Of a stretch of 64,000 nt of DNA, positions 26,894 through 35,449 are shown in pieces. The notes below the pieces were generated by a model. It searched no databases. It saw only the letters and a list, made by a program, of their open reading frames with translations, and was not told where the DNA came from. How positions within the stretch are numbered: position 1 is the stretch's first letter; every line of letters begins with the position of its first letter. The stretch covers positions 124,001 through 188,000 of the forward strand of contig NZ_JAJNOR010000006.1 of assembly GCF_021044755.1 (NCBI RefSeq), given 5' to 3'. The DNA comes from Lientehia hominis (GTDB lineage: Bacteria > Bacillota > Clostridia > Lachnospirales > Lachnospiraceae). The position numbers were made by a program, and so were the translations under genes.

Positions 26894-26947
26894 GCGATCA
26901 CCCCTCCATTGCCGCAGGAAGCCTGCGGCTCCCGTGTACACCATAAC

Positions 26948-26976
26948 ATTATATCATCTAAAAATCCTGGATTCAA
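26948..26976 (-). promoter_or_regulatory. Promoter of the ATP synthase operon
   Basis: On the - strand TTGAAT (26971-26976) and TATAAT (26948-26953) are 17 bp apart, 54 bases before the first start codon. Confidence 0.8.
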
Positions 26977-27024
26977 TGAACAAAAAGCCCCATTTGTCGT
27001 ACAAAAAGTCCTCTGGACCGTCTC

Positions 27025-27513
27025 CTAAACCATAACTTCCAGTTTTCTTCCCGTGCGTTTATAGGGCACCAGTTCCACGCCCGCCGACTTAAGCATCCGC
27101 TTGGACGCGCGCACCGCCGGAGTGTCTCCATATTTATCATCCGCATAAATAATCATTTTAATACCACATTGTATAATTGCTTTCGCACATTCATTGCACG
27201 GAAACAATGTCACATAAAGCTTGCTGCCCTCCAAGCTGCCGCCGCGGTAGTTCAGAATGGCGTTAAGCTCACTGTGCGTACTGTAGAAATATTTCGTGTC
27301 ATAGGGATCTTCACATCCTTTTCCCCAGGGAAATTCATCGTCGGAACAGCCCTTCGGAAACCCGTTATACCCCATGGACAGAATCTTATTGTCCTGGCTC
27401 ACGATACAAGCGCCCACCTGGGTGCTGGGATCCTTGGAACGCATGGCAGAAAGCTCTGCCACCCCCATGAAATACTCGTCCCACGAAATGTAGTCCTTCC
27501 GCTTCTCGGTCAT
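27025..27513 (-). CDS. dCMP deaminase-family protein, ComEB-like
   Basis: The 162-residue zinc deaminase has the catalytic HSELNAILN (His and Glu) and the zinc cysteines of PCNECAKAI. It likely converts dCMP to dUMP for thymidylate synthesis. In Bacillus the homologue ComEB lies in a competence operon, but no competence genes are nearby here. I start at the ATG at 27513, seven bases after GAGGTG. It is the last gene of the ywlC-ywlE-rpiB operon. Confidence 0.9.
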   Translation of the reverse strand: MTEKRKDYISWDEYFMGVAELSAMRSKDPSTQVGACIVSQDNKILSMGYNGFPKGCSDDEFPWGKGCEDPYDTKYFYSTHSELNAILNYRGGSLEGSKLYVTLFPCNECAKAIIQCGIKMIIYADDKYGDTPAVRASKRMLKSAGVELVPYKRTGRKLEVMV

Positions 27514-27554
27514 GCCCGACACCTCGCTTTCTTTAGTACCATCCGTCTGCCAGC

Positions 27555-27983
27555 TCAGTCTTCTATCTTGCTGATCCGTCTGGCGTGGCGTTCATCGCCG
27601 GAAAACGGTGTGTTCAGGAAAATGTCCACGATCTTAAGCGCCAGCCCCGCACCTACTACGCGGCCTCCCATCGCCAATATATTCGCATCGTTATGAAGTC
27701 TCGTCGCTTCTGCACTGAAGCAGTCCGAACAAAGGGCCGCGCGGACTCCTTTGATCTTATTTGCAGTGATCGAGATGCCGATGCCTGTCCCGCAGATCAG
27801 AATCCCTTTTTCGCATTCTCCGTCGGCCACCGCATGGCCCACCAGCTTCGCGTATTCTGGATAATCCACCGCTTCTCTGCCAAAACATCCGAAATCCTTA
27901 TATTCCAGATGATTCTTCTCCAAATACGCGATGATCTCCTGCTTCAGTTCATATCCTCCATGGTCACATCCCAACGCTATCAT
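27555..27983 (-). CDS. rpiB: Ribose-5-phosphate isomerase B
   Basis: The 142-residue enzyme interconverts ribose 5-phosphate and ribulose 5-phosphate. It begins MIALGCDHGGYELK, and ICGTGIGISITANK near residues 63-76 matches the family active site. The order ywlC, ywlE-like, rpiB is the same as in Bacillus subtilis. Its start overlaps the previous gene by 20 bases. Confidence 0.95.
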   Translation of the reverse strand: MIALGCDHGGYELKQEIIAYLEKNHLEYKDFGCFGREAVDYPEYAKLVGHAVADGECEKGILICGTGIGISITANKIKGVRAALCSDCFSAEATRLHNDANILAMGGRVVGAGLALKIVDIFLNTPFSGDERHARRISKIED

Positions 27984-28440
27984 TGTCGGTCTCCTCCTTG
28001 AATATTATTTCTGCTGCAACTTTTGTCAATAGGTCTATATGTTCATAGCATGCCCCATAATCGGCCAAAGTACCGCCCAAAGGTTCCGCGATATCTCCTT
28101 CCTGGCCGGTAAACTCCCTCAGCGTGAAAATATTGGGCATCTCCGGAAATCTCTCCTTGACCTGATGCTTTTCAGCCGCAGTCATGGTCAGCACCAGGGT
28201 CCCCGGAATAAAATCCTTCCGTTCCAGGGGTTTTGCTTCCTCATCCAGAAGCTCCAGATGGTGGCTTTTTAAGATTGCGACGGTTTTCTGGTTGATGGGC
28301 TCCGGAAATAGGACCACCAGGCCCCTGGCAGCCACGCTGATCTCTCTTTCTCCCCGGATGCCCTCAAATACAGCCGCGGCCATATTGCTCAGGCAGGTAT
28401 TGTCCGTACAGACAAAAATAATTTTCTTCACCCTTGCCAT
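27964..28440 (-). CDS. YwlE-like low-molecular-weight phosphatase with degenerate P-loop
   Basis: The 158-residue protein aligns with YwlE/LMW-PTP phosphatases, which carry the catalytic loop C-x5-R. Here the loop is C11-T-D-N-T-C16-L17, so the arginine that binds phosphate is a leucine; the codon is clearly CTG. The glycine after C-T is aspartate, and the expected DP acid motif is E119-P120. B. subtilis YwlE removes phosphate from arginine in proteins. This version may bind rather than cleave, or have another activity. The gene's place between ywlC and rpiB is conserved. Confidence 0.82.
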   Translation of the reverse strand: MARVKKIIFVCTDNTCLSNMAAAVFEGIRGEREISVAARGLVVLFPEPINQKTVAILKSHHLELLDEEAKPLERKDFIPGTLVLTMTAAEKHQVKERFPEMPNIFTLREFTGQEGDIAEPLGGTLADYGACYEHIDLLTKVAAEIIFKEETDNDSVGM

Positions 28441-28444
28441 TCCA

Positions 28445-29506
28445 TCACTCCTGACATTCCACTATCCTGTGGCCGGACGCCTTGATCAGACGGTTCATGA
28501 TCGCTCCGCTCAAAGAATTGTCCTCAAAGCTTTCAGAAAATATACAATCCACCCGTTCCTCGTCAAAGGCCCGGAGCACATCATAAAGATTATGCGCGAT
28601 CGTCTCCGGGTCCCGTCTGGACCCCACACATTTTTTCACAGGCGCTTCATAAAACCCTATGGATTCTTCCGTGCAGATGACCCCAGCCTTTTTTCCCTCT
28701 GAAGCCGCCTTTTTCAGCGCCGCAGAGATAGCGGCCGCGGAAGTCTCCGGTCTGCCCCGAAAAATAGTCAGTTCCGCTTTCGGCGCATAATGCCGGTATT
28801 TCATGCCCGGCGCCTTCGGGTGGACTCCCGGCGCCATCTGTCCCATGCTGGCCTTATCCAGTTCTGCCCTTCCGGTAATCCGGCGTATCATATCCATGGT
28901 GATATACCCGGGGCGCAGCACCGTAGGAATTCCTTCTGATACATCTATAATAGTAGATTCCAGTCCGATTCCCACCTCTCCGCCGTCCACGATCATATCA
29001 ATCTTTCCGTCCATATCTTCTATGACATGGGATGCTTTCGTGGGACTCGGCCGGCCGGATTTATTGGCGCTGGGCGCCGCGATGGGCACGCCGGCTGCCG
29101 AGATAATGCCGTTTGCTACAGGATGGCTGGGCATACGAACAGCCACCGTCTCCAGCCCGCCGGTGGTTTCATACGGCACAGCCGCCGTCTTTTTTAATAT
29201 CATCGTCATGGGACCGGGCCAAAAAGCCGAAGCCAGGGCTCTGGCTTCCTCCGGTATCTCAGCCGCCAAAGGTTCCAGCTCCTCCATACGGGCGATATGG
29301 AGAATCAGCGGATTGTCCGAAGGGCGTCCTTTTGCCTCATATATCTTCGCCGCGGCTCTGGCATCCATCCCATTCGCCCCCAGGCCGTACACCGTCTCCG
29401 TAGGAAAGGCCACAAGTCCTCCGCCCGCCAGGATGCGGCCCGCTTCCTGGACAGCTTCCCGGCTTATATTGGATTCGTCTATTTTTACCACTTTTGTAAT
29501 CATCAT
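28445..29506 (-). CDS. ywlC: Threonylcarbamoyl-AMP synthase, Sua5/YwlC type
   Basis: The 353-residue enzyme makes threonylcarbamoyl-AMP for the t6A modification of tRNA. The YrdC domain (about 15-200) has KxRPSDNPL (G-R-P-S-D-N-P-L) and SANKSGRPSPT. A Sua5 C-terminal domain follows at about 230-350. The long two-domain form matches YwlC/Sua5 rather than short TsaC. The start is one of two adjacent ATG codons with a weak AGAGAT site. It is the first gene before the YwlE-like gene, five bases away. Confidence 0.94.
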   Translation of the reverse strand: MMITKVVKIDESNISREAVQEAGRILAGGGLVAFPTETVYGLGANGMDARAAAKIYEAKGRPSDNPLILHIARMEELEPLAAEIPEEARALASAFWPGPMTMILKKTAAVPYETTGGLETVAVRMPSHPVANGIISAAGVPIAAPSANKSGRPSPTKASHVIEDMDGKIDMIVDGGEVGIGLESTIIDVSEGIPTVLRPGYITMDMIRRITGRAELDKASMGQMAPGVHPKAPGMKYRHYAPKAELTIFRGRPETSAAAISAALKKAASEGKKAGVICTEESIGFYEAPVKKCVGSRRDPETIAHNLYDVLRAFDEERVDCIFSESFEDNSLSGAIMNRLIKASGHRIVECQE

Positions 29507-29544
29507 AATCTCTAGTATAGCATCGTTACCTCAAAATGGAAAGA

Positions 29545-30252
29545 CTACTCTTTCAAATAGTTCAGAATTCCCTGACATACTGCTTCCGCTACTTGTTCCT
29601 GATATTCCTCCGAGGTCAGCTTCTCCGCCTCGTCCCAGTTGCTTAAAAATCCACATTCTGCGATAACGATAGGGCAGGGCACATGAAGCAGCATATAATA
29701 ATCCCCGTTAGCCTTGGCCGAACGTTTTTTATTGCTGCTGATCGTCTGGTTAAAGCTGTTCTGGATAGCTTCCGCCAGCTGTTTCCCTTTCTCGGAGCTT
29801 TTATAATAGAAGACCTGCGCTCCCTGAATAGCTCCGTCACTGTAGCTGTTCTGATGGATGCTGACCACAAAATCCGCCTTACTCTTTTCAATGATCTCGC
29901 AGCGCTTGTTCAGATCCGCCACCTTCTTATTGCTGTCTCCGGAATCGTAAAGACCATTGTCGTCCTCCCTGGTGAGAATGATCTTCTCTGCCACTCCTTC
30001 GTTCTCCAAAAGCTCTTTTACCTTAAGGGTGACCGCCAGATTGATTTCTTTTTCCAGGGCGTTGTTGATGCCCACCTTGCCTGGATCATCGCCCCCATGT
30101 CCGGCGTCCAGCACAATGACCGGCAGCTTCCCGCCCTCACCGGAGACCTCCGTACCTCCCGCACCTTTCCAGATTCCCGCCAAAGGGCCTGTCAGCATGA
30201 AGACCGCCAGCAGCAGACAGATACCCATCACAAACTCCACACACTTTTTCAA
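29545..30252 (-). CDS. N-acetylmuramoyl-L-alanine amidase, CwlD-like
   Basis: The roughly 235-residue amidase_3 enzyme has an N-terminal signal or anchor segment. Its zinc site includes the H of DAGHGG, E of EKEINLAV and H of SIHQNSYSD, and the catalytic Glu lies in IAECGFLSN. CwlD-type enzymes make muramic lactam in spore cortex. No ATG fits well. I chose TTG at 30252, keeping the Lys-Lys of the signal peptide. TTG at 30258 and ATG at 30228 (GGAG ahead) are alternatives. A hairpin covers the region just before the start. Confidence 0.82.
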   Translation of the reverse strand: MKKCVEFVMGICLLLAVFMLTGPLAGIWKGAGGTEVSGEGGKLPVIVLDAGHGGDDPGKVGINNALEKEINLAVTLKVKELLENEGVAEKIILTREDDNGLYDSGDSNKKVADLNKRCEIIEKSKADFVVSIHQNSYSDGAIQGAQVFYYKSSEKGKQLAEAIQNSFNQTISSNKKRSAKANGDYYMLLHVPCPIVIAECGFLSNWDEAEKLTSEEYQEQVAEAVCQGILNYLKE

Positions 30253-30257
30253 GGTCA

Positions 30258-30310
30258 AATCCCCCGAGCTAATAGTTCCTTATACTATATGCCCGGGGGA
30301 TTCCATTATA
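30258..30310 (-). promoter_or_regulatory. -10 box and leader hairpin before cwlD-like gene
   Basis: On the - strand a TATAAT lies at 30305-30310 without a good -35. Directly after it AATCCCCCG pairs with CGGGGGATT (30258-30266), enclosing inner ATAGT/ACTAT arms. The 3' arm contains the G-rich stretch just before the TTG start, so it may mask the ribosome site. It could also terminate transcription from the GH18 gene upstream, since four T follow. Confidence 0.5.
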
Positions 30311-30351
30311 TTAATCAGTCTGATCATTCTTTCCTTTTAAGAATCGAGGTG

Positions 30352-32220
30352 TCACTGAAGGTACTGCCCGATTACCGGCCACACATCGAAAGACTCCAGT
30401 CCCAGTTTCCAGAAAGCCGCTCCGGCGATTCCATATTGTTTCACTTTTTCCATTTTAAGTCCTATGGATCTGGCATCTTCCAGCCAGATGCGCCATGTAG
30501 ATCCATCCTCCTCATACTGACCATAATACTGGCCCAGCTCTTCCTTCCATTCCGGCGTCACACCATGGGCGGATAACAGCCGCTGTGCCTCATCCATTCC
30601 CACAGCTCTTGAATCCCTGGCATACCGTCCCTTATAGACGGACAGCCCGTCATCATAAAGCTTGGCATCTGCCGGCGCATTCTCCTCCGGCGTTTCCTGC
30701 CACACCCGCATAAAGAACGGAAGCCCGTTTATTACCTTCTCCGCTGGTACCGACCTCAGGGTATTGACAATCCCCTGCTCAGAAAAGCCGATGGAAGCAT
30801 TTGTACCGGAACAGCAGCCTTTATAGTGTTCATCATAGCCCATGATGACTACATAATCCGCCACTTGTCCCTGCTCCTCCAGGTCATACCAGCTGCGTCC
30901 TCCAGAAGGCACATAGTTATCTATGGAGAGCACCTTTCCTGCCTGTCTGCAGGCAATGGAAAGCTCTCGTATAAACTGCAGAAAATGAGGAGCGCTGTCC
31001 TGTTTGATGCCCTCAAAGTCCACATTGATCCCGTCCAGTCCGTATTGGGAAACTGCATTCATCAGCTGATCTGTCATTGTTCTCCTGGCTGCTGAAGAAG
31101 ACAAGAGGGTCAGCACATCCACATTACTGTCAAAATCGTCGACAAGGCCCCAGACCTGCATGCCCCGTTCATGGGCCTGGCTCACATAGGAAGCATCAGC
31201 CAGAGAATTAAGCGCCCCGCTGTTATCTGCCACAGAAAACCAGGTAGGGGACAACACTGTGATCCCTTCCGTACCCTCCAGATATTCCGAAAGCTCAGCG
31301 TTATCTCCGGCGCTGAACACCTGATGCCAGGCCATACTGATCTTTTTATCATTCTTGACCGCTGTATATTCCGGCAGCGTCACGCTGGAGGTCAGCTGGT
31401 ATTCCTCCTGGTTCTTCAGGTATTTTGTCTTCAGATATCCCACGAATCCGTCTTCTGTCCGAACCCTGGTCCAGTCATCCACAGTATCAATGATATACAG
31501 GGTACTTCCCTTCTCCGTCTCCGTGAGGATTGGACTTTTGATTCCGGCCAATACACGGACAGCTGTTTTTCCCGCCGCTTCCGCTTTCAAATGAGTTCCC
31601 CAGTCATTCTCCAGATAAAGCCTTGCAGGCAGCCCGTTTTTTTCATCAGATGGATAGCTGGATAACTGGATTCCGGTAAAAGCCGCCATAAAATCAACGG
31701 AAACATATGCTTTTCCATTTTCCGTAAAACAGATCTCATAACCCATGTCGATGGTCTGTCCTCCCACAGCATAAGTGTGGGCCCCCGGCTGGATGCTCAC
31801 CGTCTCAGTCGCCAGTGAATAAAGAAGCAGTCCCTCATCACTGAAATACCATTTGCTGTCTGTCTCAGCAGCGGCCTCTGCCGGAAGGTAAAGCTTCCCA
31901 TCCCGGGACAAAGCCGCGCTTTCTGTCTGTATCCCGCCGTGAAAGACAGCGGTACTGTCTGCACCCATACCATAAACAGTCTTATAGTCCGCCCAGGTGG
32001 TACCCGGTCCGAATTTCCGAAACAGCACAAATGCACCGGCAGCCAAGACTGCTAGGGCCAGCAAGAGGCATACATAAAATACCGGAGAGCCTTTCGGCCT
32101 CCTCCTCTTTCCTGAGGAATCCCCGCCCCTTTCCTGGTACACCGGCCTGTCATTTCTATACTCCCGGCCTCCGGAAGTCCTGTCCGTCTTCCTATTATAT
32201 GTCCTTCGCAATTCTGTCAT
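30352..32220 (-). CDS. Membrane-anchored GH18 protein with SH3 domain
   Basis: The 622-residue protein has a basic N-terminal cytoplasmic part, one membrane segment at about 43-65 and a copper-amine-oxidase-N-like region at about 85-210. An SH3_3-like domain at about 220-280 and a GH18 barrel at about 290-620 follow. The motif LDGINVDFEG supplies the catalytic DxxDxDxE. Related proteins include YaaH-like spore germination and wall glycosidases. I chose the ATG at 32220 since GAGGT precedes it; an ATG lies six codons upstream without a site. It adds to the LysM-GH18 protein at 2.3-3.5 kb. Confidence 0.85.
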   Translation of the reverse strand: MTELRRTYNRKTDRTSGGREYRNDRPVYQERGGDSSGKRRRPKGSPVFYVCLLLALAVLAAGAFVLFRKFGPGTTWADYKTVYGMGADSTAVFHGGIQTESAALSRDGKLYLPAEAAAETDSKWYFSDEGLLLYSLATETVSIQPGAHTYAVGGQTIDMGYEICFTENGKAYVSVDFMAAFTGIQLSSYPSDEKNGLPARLYLENDWGTHLKAEAAGKTAVRVLAGIKSPILTETEKGSTLYIIDTVDDWTRVRTEDGFVGYLKTKYLKNQEEYQLTSSVTLPEYTAVKNDKKISMAWHQVFSAGDNAELSEYLEGTEGITVLSPTWFSVADNSGALNSLADASYVSQAHERGMQVWGLVDDFDSNVDVLTLLSSSAARRTMTDQLMNAVSQYGLDGINVDFEGIKQDSAPHFLQFIRELSIACRQAGKVLSIDNYVPSGGRSWYDLEEQGQVADYVVIMGYDEHYKGCCSGTNASIGFSEQGIVNTLRSVPAEKVINGLPFFMRVWQETPEENAPADAKLYDDGLSVYKGRYARDSRAVGMDEAQRLLSAHGVTPEWKEELGQYYGQYEEDGSTWRIWLEDARSIGLKMEKVKQYGIAGAAFWKLGLESFDVWPVIGQYLQ

Positions 32221-32413
32221 ATCTATAACCTCTGTCACTCAAATTTTCATCTGCGATCTGCTTATATTGAGTATGCGCTGCCGCATCTGCTTTTACAGTA
32301 TAACATATTTTAAAGGACGAACTGTGAATGTGGGAAAAAAATTAGAGAATCTTAAGATTTGTGTGAGAAGTGACGCAGCGTCCCCGCCGCTGTTATATAT
32401 GCCTAATGGCGGT

Positions 32414-32665
32414 TTATTTCCTGCTTTCGGCATCTCCGCCGACCTTATCATAACGTATTTCCGACAGGACGCCTTTATCGTCCCATATGTAGTCTCCCAT
32501 ATAGCAGCCATGTTCTTTCACCGCACAGGCCGCGGCAATATCTTCCAGGGGAAGCTCCTCGCCGGACAAAGTGATTTCCACGCCGCGTTTTTCATAACGT
32601 TTCATCTGTTTTAAAAGGGAATCGTATCGTTTTCGTTCCTCTTTTGTCAGCTTTTTCTTTTTCAT
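32414..32665 (-). CDS. Small hypothetical protein, lysine-rich N terminus
   Basis: The 83-residue product has a clear AAAGGGAG site. The first 30 residues are strongly basic and likely helical (KKKLTKEERKRYDSLLKQ). The middle holds two cysteines (ACAVKEHGC) and the end is acidic. I do not recognise a family. The mixed charge suggests a small soluble protein. No partner gene is adjacent in the same direction within 190 bases, so it may be monocistronic. Confidence 0.7.
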   Translation of the reverse strand: MKKKKLTKEERKRYDSLLKQMKRYEKRGVEITLSGEELPLEDIAAACAVKEHGCYMGDYIWDDKGVLSEIRYDKVGGDAESRK

Positions 32666-32831
32666 AGAAAATCTCCCTTTATTTAATTGTTATAATAATG
32701 GAAATATATTGCCCGACTGGGCATAATGAATAGAATGAAAGACCGCTTCTTCCATTAATCATAATATATATCAGGGGGAAATACAAGTATAAGATTTTGC
32801 ATTTGCCCTAAAATGTACTTGAAAGAAGCAC

Positions 32832-32860
32832 TTTACATCCGGGCCCGTATTGTTTATACT
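32832..32860 (+). promoter_or_regulatory. Promoter of the mecA-like gene
   Basis: TTTACA (32832-32837) and TATACT (32855-32860) are 17 bp apart, about 55 bases before the TTG start. Confidence 0.72.
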
Positions 32861-32914
32861 ATAGCCAAACAATATTGACCCCTAATAATCTGATACAGAC
32901 AGGAAGTGATTCTT

Positions 32915-33610
32915 TTGAAAATAGAAAAAATCAGTGACAACCAGATACGCTGCACGCTTGACAGCAGCGACCTTACAGACCGGCAGCTGAATCTGGGCGA
33001 GCTGGCCTATGGCAGCGACAAAGCCAGACGCCTGTTCCGGGAAATGATGCAGCAGGCGTTCAACGATTTTGGCTTTGAGGCGGAAGACAACCCGCTCATG
33101 GTGGAAGCAATTCCTCTTTCCGGAGACAGCATCATGCTGATCATCACCAAAGTAGACGATCCGGAAGAACTGGATACCAGGTTTGCCAAGTTTGCCCCGT
33201 CCTCCGCAGAGGATGAGACGGATTATGATGACAATTTATCGGAGCCCGGACTGGAAGGCGCACTTAAGCTGGACAGCGCCGAGGAAGATACCAGTTCTCC
33301 CGCACCCGAACCGGCAGACAAGACGCGCGTGTTCCGATTCTCCACTCTGGAGTCCGTCTCCCTGGCCTCTCATGTCCTCGGGGACAGTTTTGACGGTTAT
33401 AATTCTCTGTACCGGAATCCTTCTTCCAGAGATTACCTCCTGGTCATCAGCCAGCAGGGTTATGCGGAAGAGACATTCGTCCGTGTTCTCAATACACTGT
33501 CGGAATTCGGGACCAGAAAGAAAAATACCTACGCGACCGAAGCCTACTTCCAGGAACACTATGATATCATCATCAAAGGAACGGCACTTCAGATTCTGCA
33601 GACGCTCTAA
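32915..33610 (+). CDS. mecA: MecA-like adaptor protein for ClpC
   Basis: The 231-residue protein begins MKIEKISDNQIRCTL, like MecA adaptors, which deliver substrates to the ClpCP protease. An N-terminal target-binding domain (about 1-75) and a C-terminal ClpC-binding domain (about 130-230) are joined by an acidic linker rich in Asp and Glu. The TTG start at 32915 fits the AGGAAG site eight bases ahead. A GTG lies three codons upstream within the ribosome site. It is monocistronic, ending at a strong terminator. Confidence 0.88.
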   Translation: MKIEKISDNQIRCTLDSSDLTDRQLNLGELAYGSDKARRLFREMMQQAFNDFGFEAEDNPLMVEAIPLSGDSIMLIITKVDDPEELDTRFAKFAPSSAEDETDYDDNLSEPGLEGALKLDSAEEDTSSPAPEPADKTRVFRFSTLESVSLASHVLGDSFDGYNSLYRNPSSRDYLLVISQQGYAEETFVRVLNTLSEFGTRKKNTYATEAYFQEHYDIIIKGTALQILQTL

Positions 33611-33645
33611 AAGCCAGCGGAAAGTTTCCTTCCATGACGTAAACG

Positions 33646-33678
33646 CAAAAAAAGCCCGGACTTTTGTCCGGGCTTTTT
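33646..33678. terminator. Strong bidirectional terminator
   Basis: AAAAAGCCCGGAC pairs with GTCCGGGCTTTTT around a TTTT-like loop, with A and T tracts on both sides. It serves mecA on the + strand and the DUF1858 gene on the - strand. Confidence 0.9.
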
Positions 33679-33686
33679 CAGCGTGA

Positions 33687-33896
33687 TCACTGGGCTTTCG
33701 CCGCTAAATATTCATTTACTGCATTTACCAGCTGGTCCGCGTCAATACCGTGCACCATTGCAGCCTCCGCCAGAGACTCTCCCTGTGCAGAAGGGCAGCC
33801 GATGCAGTGCATGCCTGCACCCATTAAAACCGGAGCAATCCCCTGGTCCATGCGAAGAGCTTCGCCAATTAACGTATCCTTTGTCACCTGAGCCAT
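33687..33896 (-). CDS. DUF1858-domain protein with CxxC motif
   Basis: The 69-residue protein is a single DUF1858 domain. The key motif is C31-I-G-C34-P in MHCIGCPS, which could form a redox disulfide or bind a metal. Similar small domains occur alone or joined to hybrid-cluster and radical SAM proteins in anaerobes. The ATG at 33896 follows TTAGGAGGG. It faces away from a ferredoxin gene, separated by two divergent promoters, which fits a redox setting. The exact role is unknown. Confidence 0.85.
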   Translation of the reverse strand: MAQVTKDTLIGEALRMDQGIAPVLMGAGMHCIGCPSAQGESLAEAAMVHGIDADQLVNAVNEYLAAKAQ

Positions 33897-33951
33897 TCCG
33901 TGTTCCCTCCTAATCTTGTATACTTCCGCCACAAGCGGCGGATTCAAGGGC

Positions 33952-33980
33952 ATTATACTCTATTTTCCTGTACTTTTCAA
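33952..33980 (-). promoter_or_regulatory. Promoter of the DUF1858 gene
   Basis: On the - strand TTGAAA (33975-33980) and TATAAT (33952-33957) are 17 bp apart, about 55 bases before the start. Confidence 0.82.
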
Positions 33981-34042
33981 GCCCCGGACTTTCCATGTCC
34001 TATGAGGTTCCGTCAACTTTCGGATTGCACTAAATTTAACAC

Positions 34043-34086
34043 TTGAAATTCCATGTCCCATGTATTACAATACTGTCAGCAGTATT
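34043..34086 (+). promoter_or_regulatory. Ferredoxin promoter and downstream inverted repeat
   Basis: TTGAAA (34043-34048) and TACAAT (34066-34071) are 17 bp apart. Overlapping the -10 and start region is AATACTG-tcag-CAGTATT (34069-34086), which may be an operator or a 5' RNA stem. Confidence 0.75.
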
Positions 34087-34122
34087 ACTAAATAATACAT
34101 ACTATAGAAGGAGGATTTCATT

Positions 34123-34293
34123 ATGGCACACGTAATTTCAGATGAATGTGTAGCATGCGGCACCTGCGTCGACGAATGTCCCGTATCCGCGATTTCAGAA
34201 GGCGACGGCAAATACGAAATCAACGCAGACGAATGTGTAGATTGCGGTTCTTGCGCTGCTGTATGTCCTACAGGCGCTATTTCTGCTGAATAA
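34123..34293 (+). CDS. 2[4Fe-4S] ferredoxin
   Basis: The 56-residue protein has two C-x2-C-x2-C-x3-C-P motifs (CVACGTCVDECP and CVDCGSCAAVCP), each holding one cubane cluster. This is the classic clostridial ferredoxin that carries low-potential electrons for pyruvate:ferredoxin oxidoreductase, hydrogenase and others. A strong AAGGAGG site and near-consensus promoter suggest high expression. It is monocistronic and ends at an intrinsic terminator. Confidence 0.97.
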   Translation: MAHVISDECVACGTCVDECPVSAISEGDGKYEINADECVDCGSCAAVCPTGAISAE

Positions 34294-34332
34294 TCAATTC
34301 ACATAAATGCGTATACGTACATGAAAAGAATC

Positions 34333-34360
34333 CAGCCGGCTATTGCCGGCTGTTTCTTTT
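34333..34360 (+). terminator. Ferredoxin terminator
   Basis: CAGCCGGC (34333-34340) pairs with GCCGGCTG (34345-34352) around TATT, followed by a T-rich tract. Confidence 0.88.
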
Positions 34361-34365
34361 CCCTC

Positions 34366-34393
34366 TTGTATACAGGCGTTCTTTTTGTATAAT
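34366..34393 (+). promoter_or_regulatory. Promoter of the D-lactate-dehydrogenase-like gene
   Basis: TTGTAT (34366-34371) and TATAAT (34388-34393) are 16 bp apart, about 50 bases before the start codon. Confidence 0.7.
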
Positions 34394-34443
34394 ACTAGTA
34401 GTAGCGTAGAATTACAGACACGGCAACCATAGGAGGACAAACC

Positions 34444-35433
34444 ATGAAAATTCTATTTTACGACACGAAAATTTATGACAAAGAGACCTTTGAGCATCAG
34501 CTCGTCCATTATCCCGATATTCAAATCGATTACCTGGAAACGGATCTGTCACCACGAACAGCCGCTCTCGCCAAAGATTACGACGCGGTCTGCGCCTTTG
34601 TGAATTCTGACCTGAGCAAGCCTACGCTGGATGTACTGAACGCCTGCCACGTTAGACTGCTTCTCATGCGCTGCGCCGGTTTTAACAACGTGGACCTAGA
34701 AGCCGCCAAGGAGTATGACATGACGATTCTGAGAGTCCCCGGCTATTCTCCGGAAGCAGTCGCCGAGCACGCAATGGCTTTGGCCCTGGCTGTAAATCGG
34801 CATCTTCATAAGGCTTATATTAAAGTACGTGAAAACAATTTCAGCCTGGCCGGCCTCATGGGATCTAACTTCCACCAGAAAACCGCCGGCATCATCGGCA
34901 CTGGAAAGATTGGCGCGGCCATGGCCAAGATCTGCCGCGGCTTCGGAATGAAGGTGATCGCCTATGACGTTTATCAGAACCCGGACCTGGACTTTGTAAC
35001 TTATGTGGACCTGGATGAGCTGCTGGCTTCCAGTGACCTGGTTTCCCTCCACTGCCCTTTGATGGATAATACTTATCATCTGATCAACAAGGACACCATC
35101 GCCAAGATGAAAGACGGGGTGATTCTGATCAATACCTCCAGAGGCGGCCTCATCAAAACAGACGATCTGATCATCGGCATCCGTGCACGCAAATTTTTCG
35201 GCGTCGGACTGGATGTCTATGAAGAAGAAACGCGGAACGTTTTCGAAGACCGTTCGGACGAGATACTGGAGCACTCCACCACCGCCCGGCTCCTCTCTTT
35301 CCCCAACGTGATCATCACCTCCCATCAGGGATTTTTCACAGAGGAGGCGCTGGAGGCCATCGCTGCGACTACCCTGTCCAATGCGGATTCTTATGAAAAA
35401 GGAAATATCAACAAAGGAAATGAAGTAAAATAA
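34444..35433 (+). CDS. D-lactate dehydrogenase-like 2-hydroxyacid dehydrogenase
   Basis: The 329-residue NAD enzyme of the D-2-hydroxyacid family has the Rossmann motif GIIGTGKIGAAMA near residue 148. The catalytic Arg is in NTSRGGLI, the Glu in DVYEEE and the His in ITSHQGFFTEEAL. The closest pattern I know is D-lactate dehydrogenase (LdhA), which reduces pyruvate to D-lactate in fermentation. Related 2-hydroxyacids are possible substrates. AGGAGG precedes the ATG. The gene has its own promoter and terminator. Confidence 0.88.
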   Translation: MKILFYDTKIYDKETFEHQLVHYPDIQIDYLETDLSPRTAALAKDYDAVCAFVNSDLSKPTLDVLNACHVRLLLMRCAGFNNVDLEAAKEYDMTILRVPGYSPEAVAEHAMALALAVNRHLHKAYIKVRENNFSLAGLMGSNFHQKTAGIIGTGKIGAAMAKICRGFGMKVIAYDVYQNPDLDFVTYVDLDELLASSDLVSLHCPLMDNTYHLINKDTIAKMKDGVILINTSRGGLIKTDDLIIGIRARKFFGVGLDVYEEETRNVFEDRSDEILEHSTTARLLSFPNVIITSHQGFFTEEALEAIAATTLSNADSYEKGNINKGNEVK

Positions 35434-35449
35434 GCTGCATTCCGCAGCA

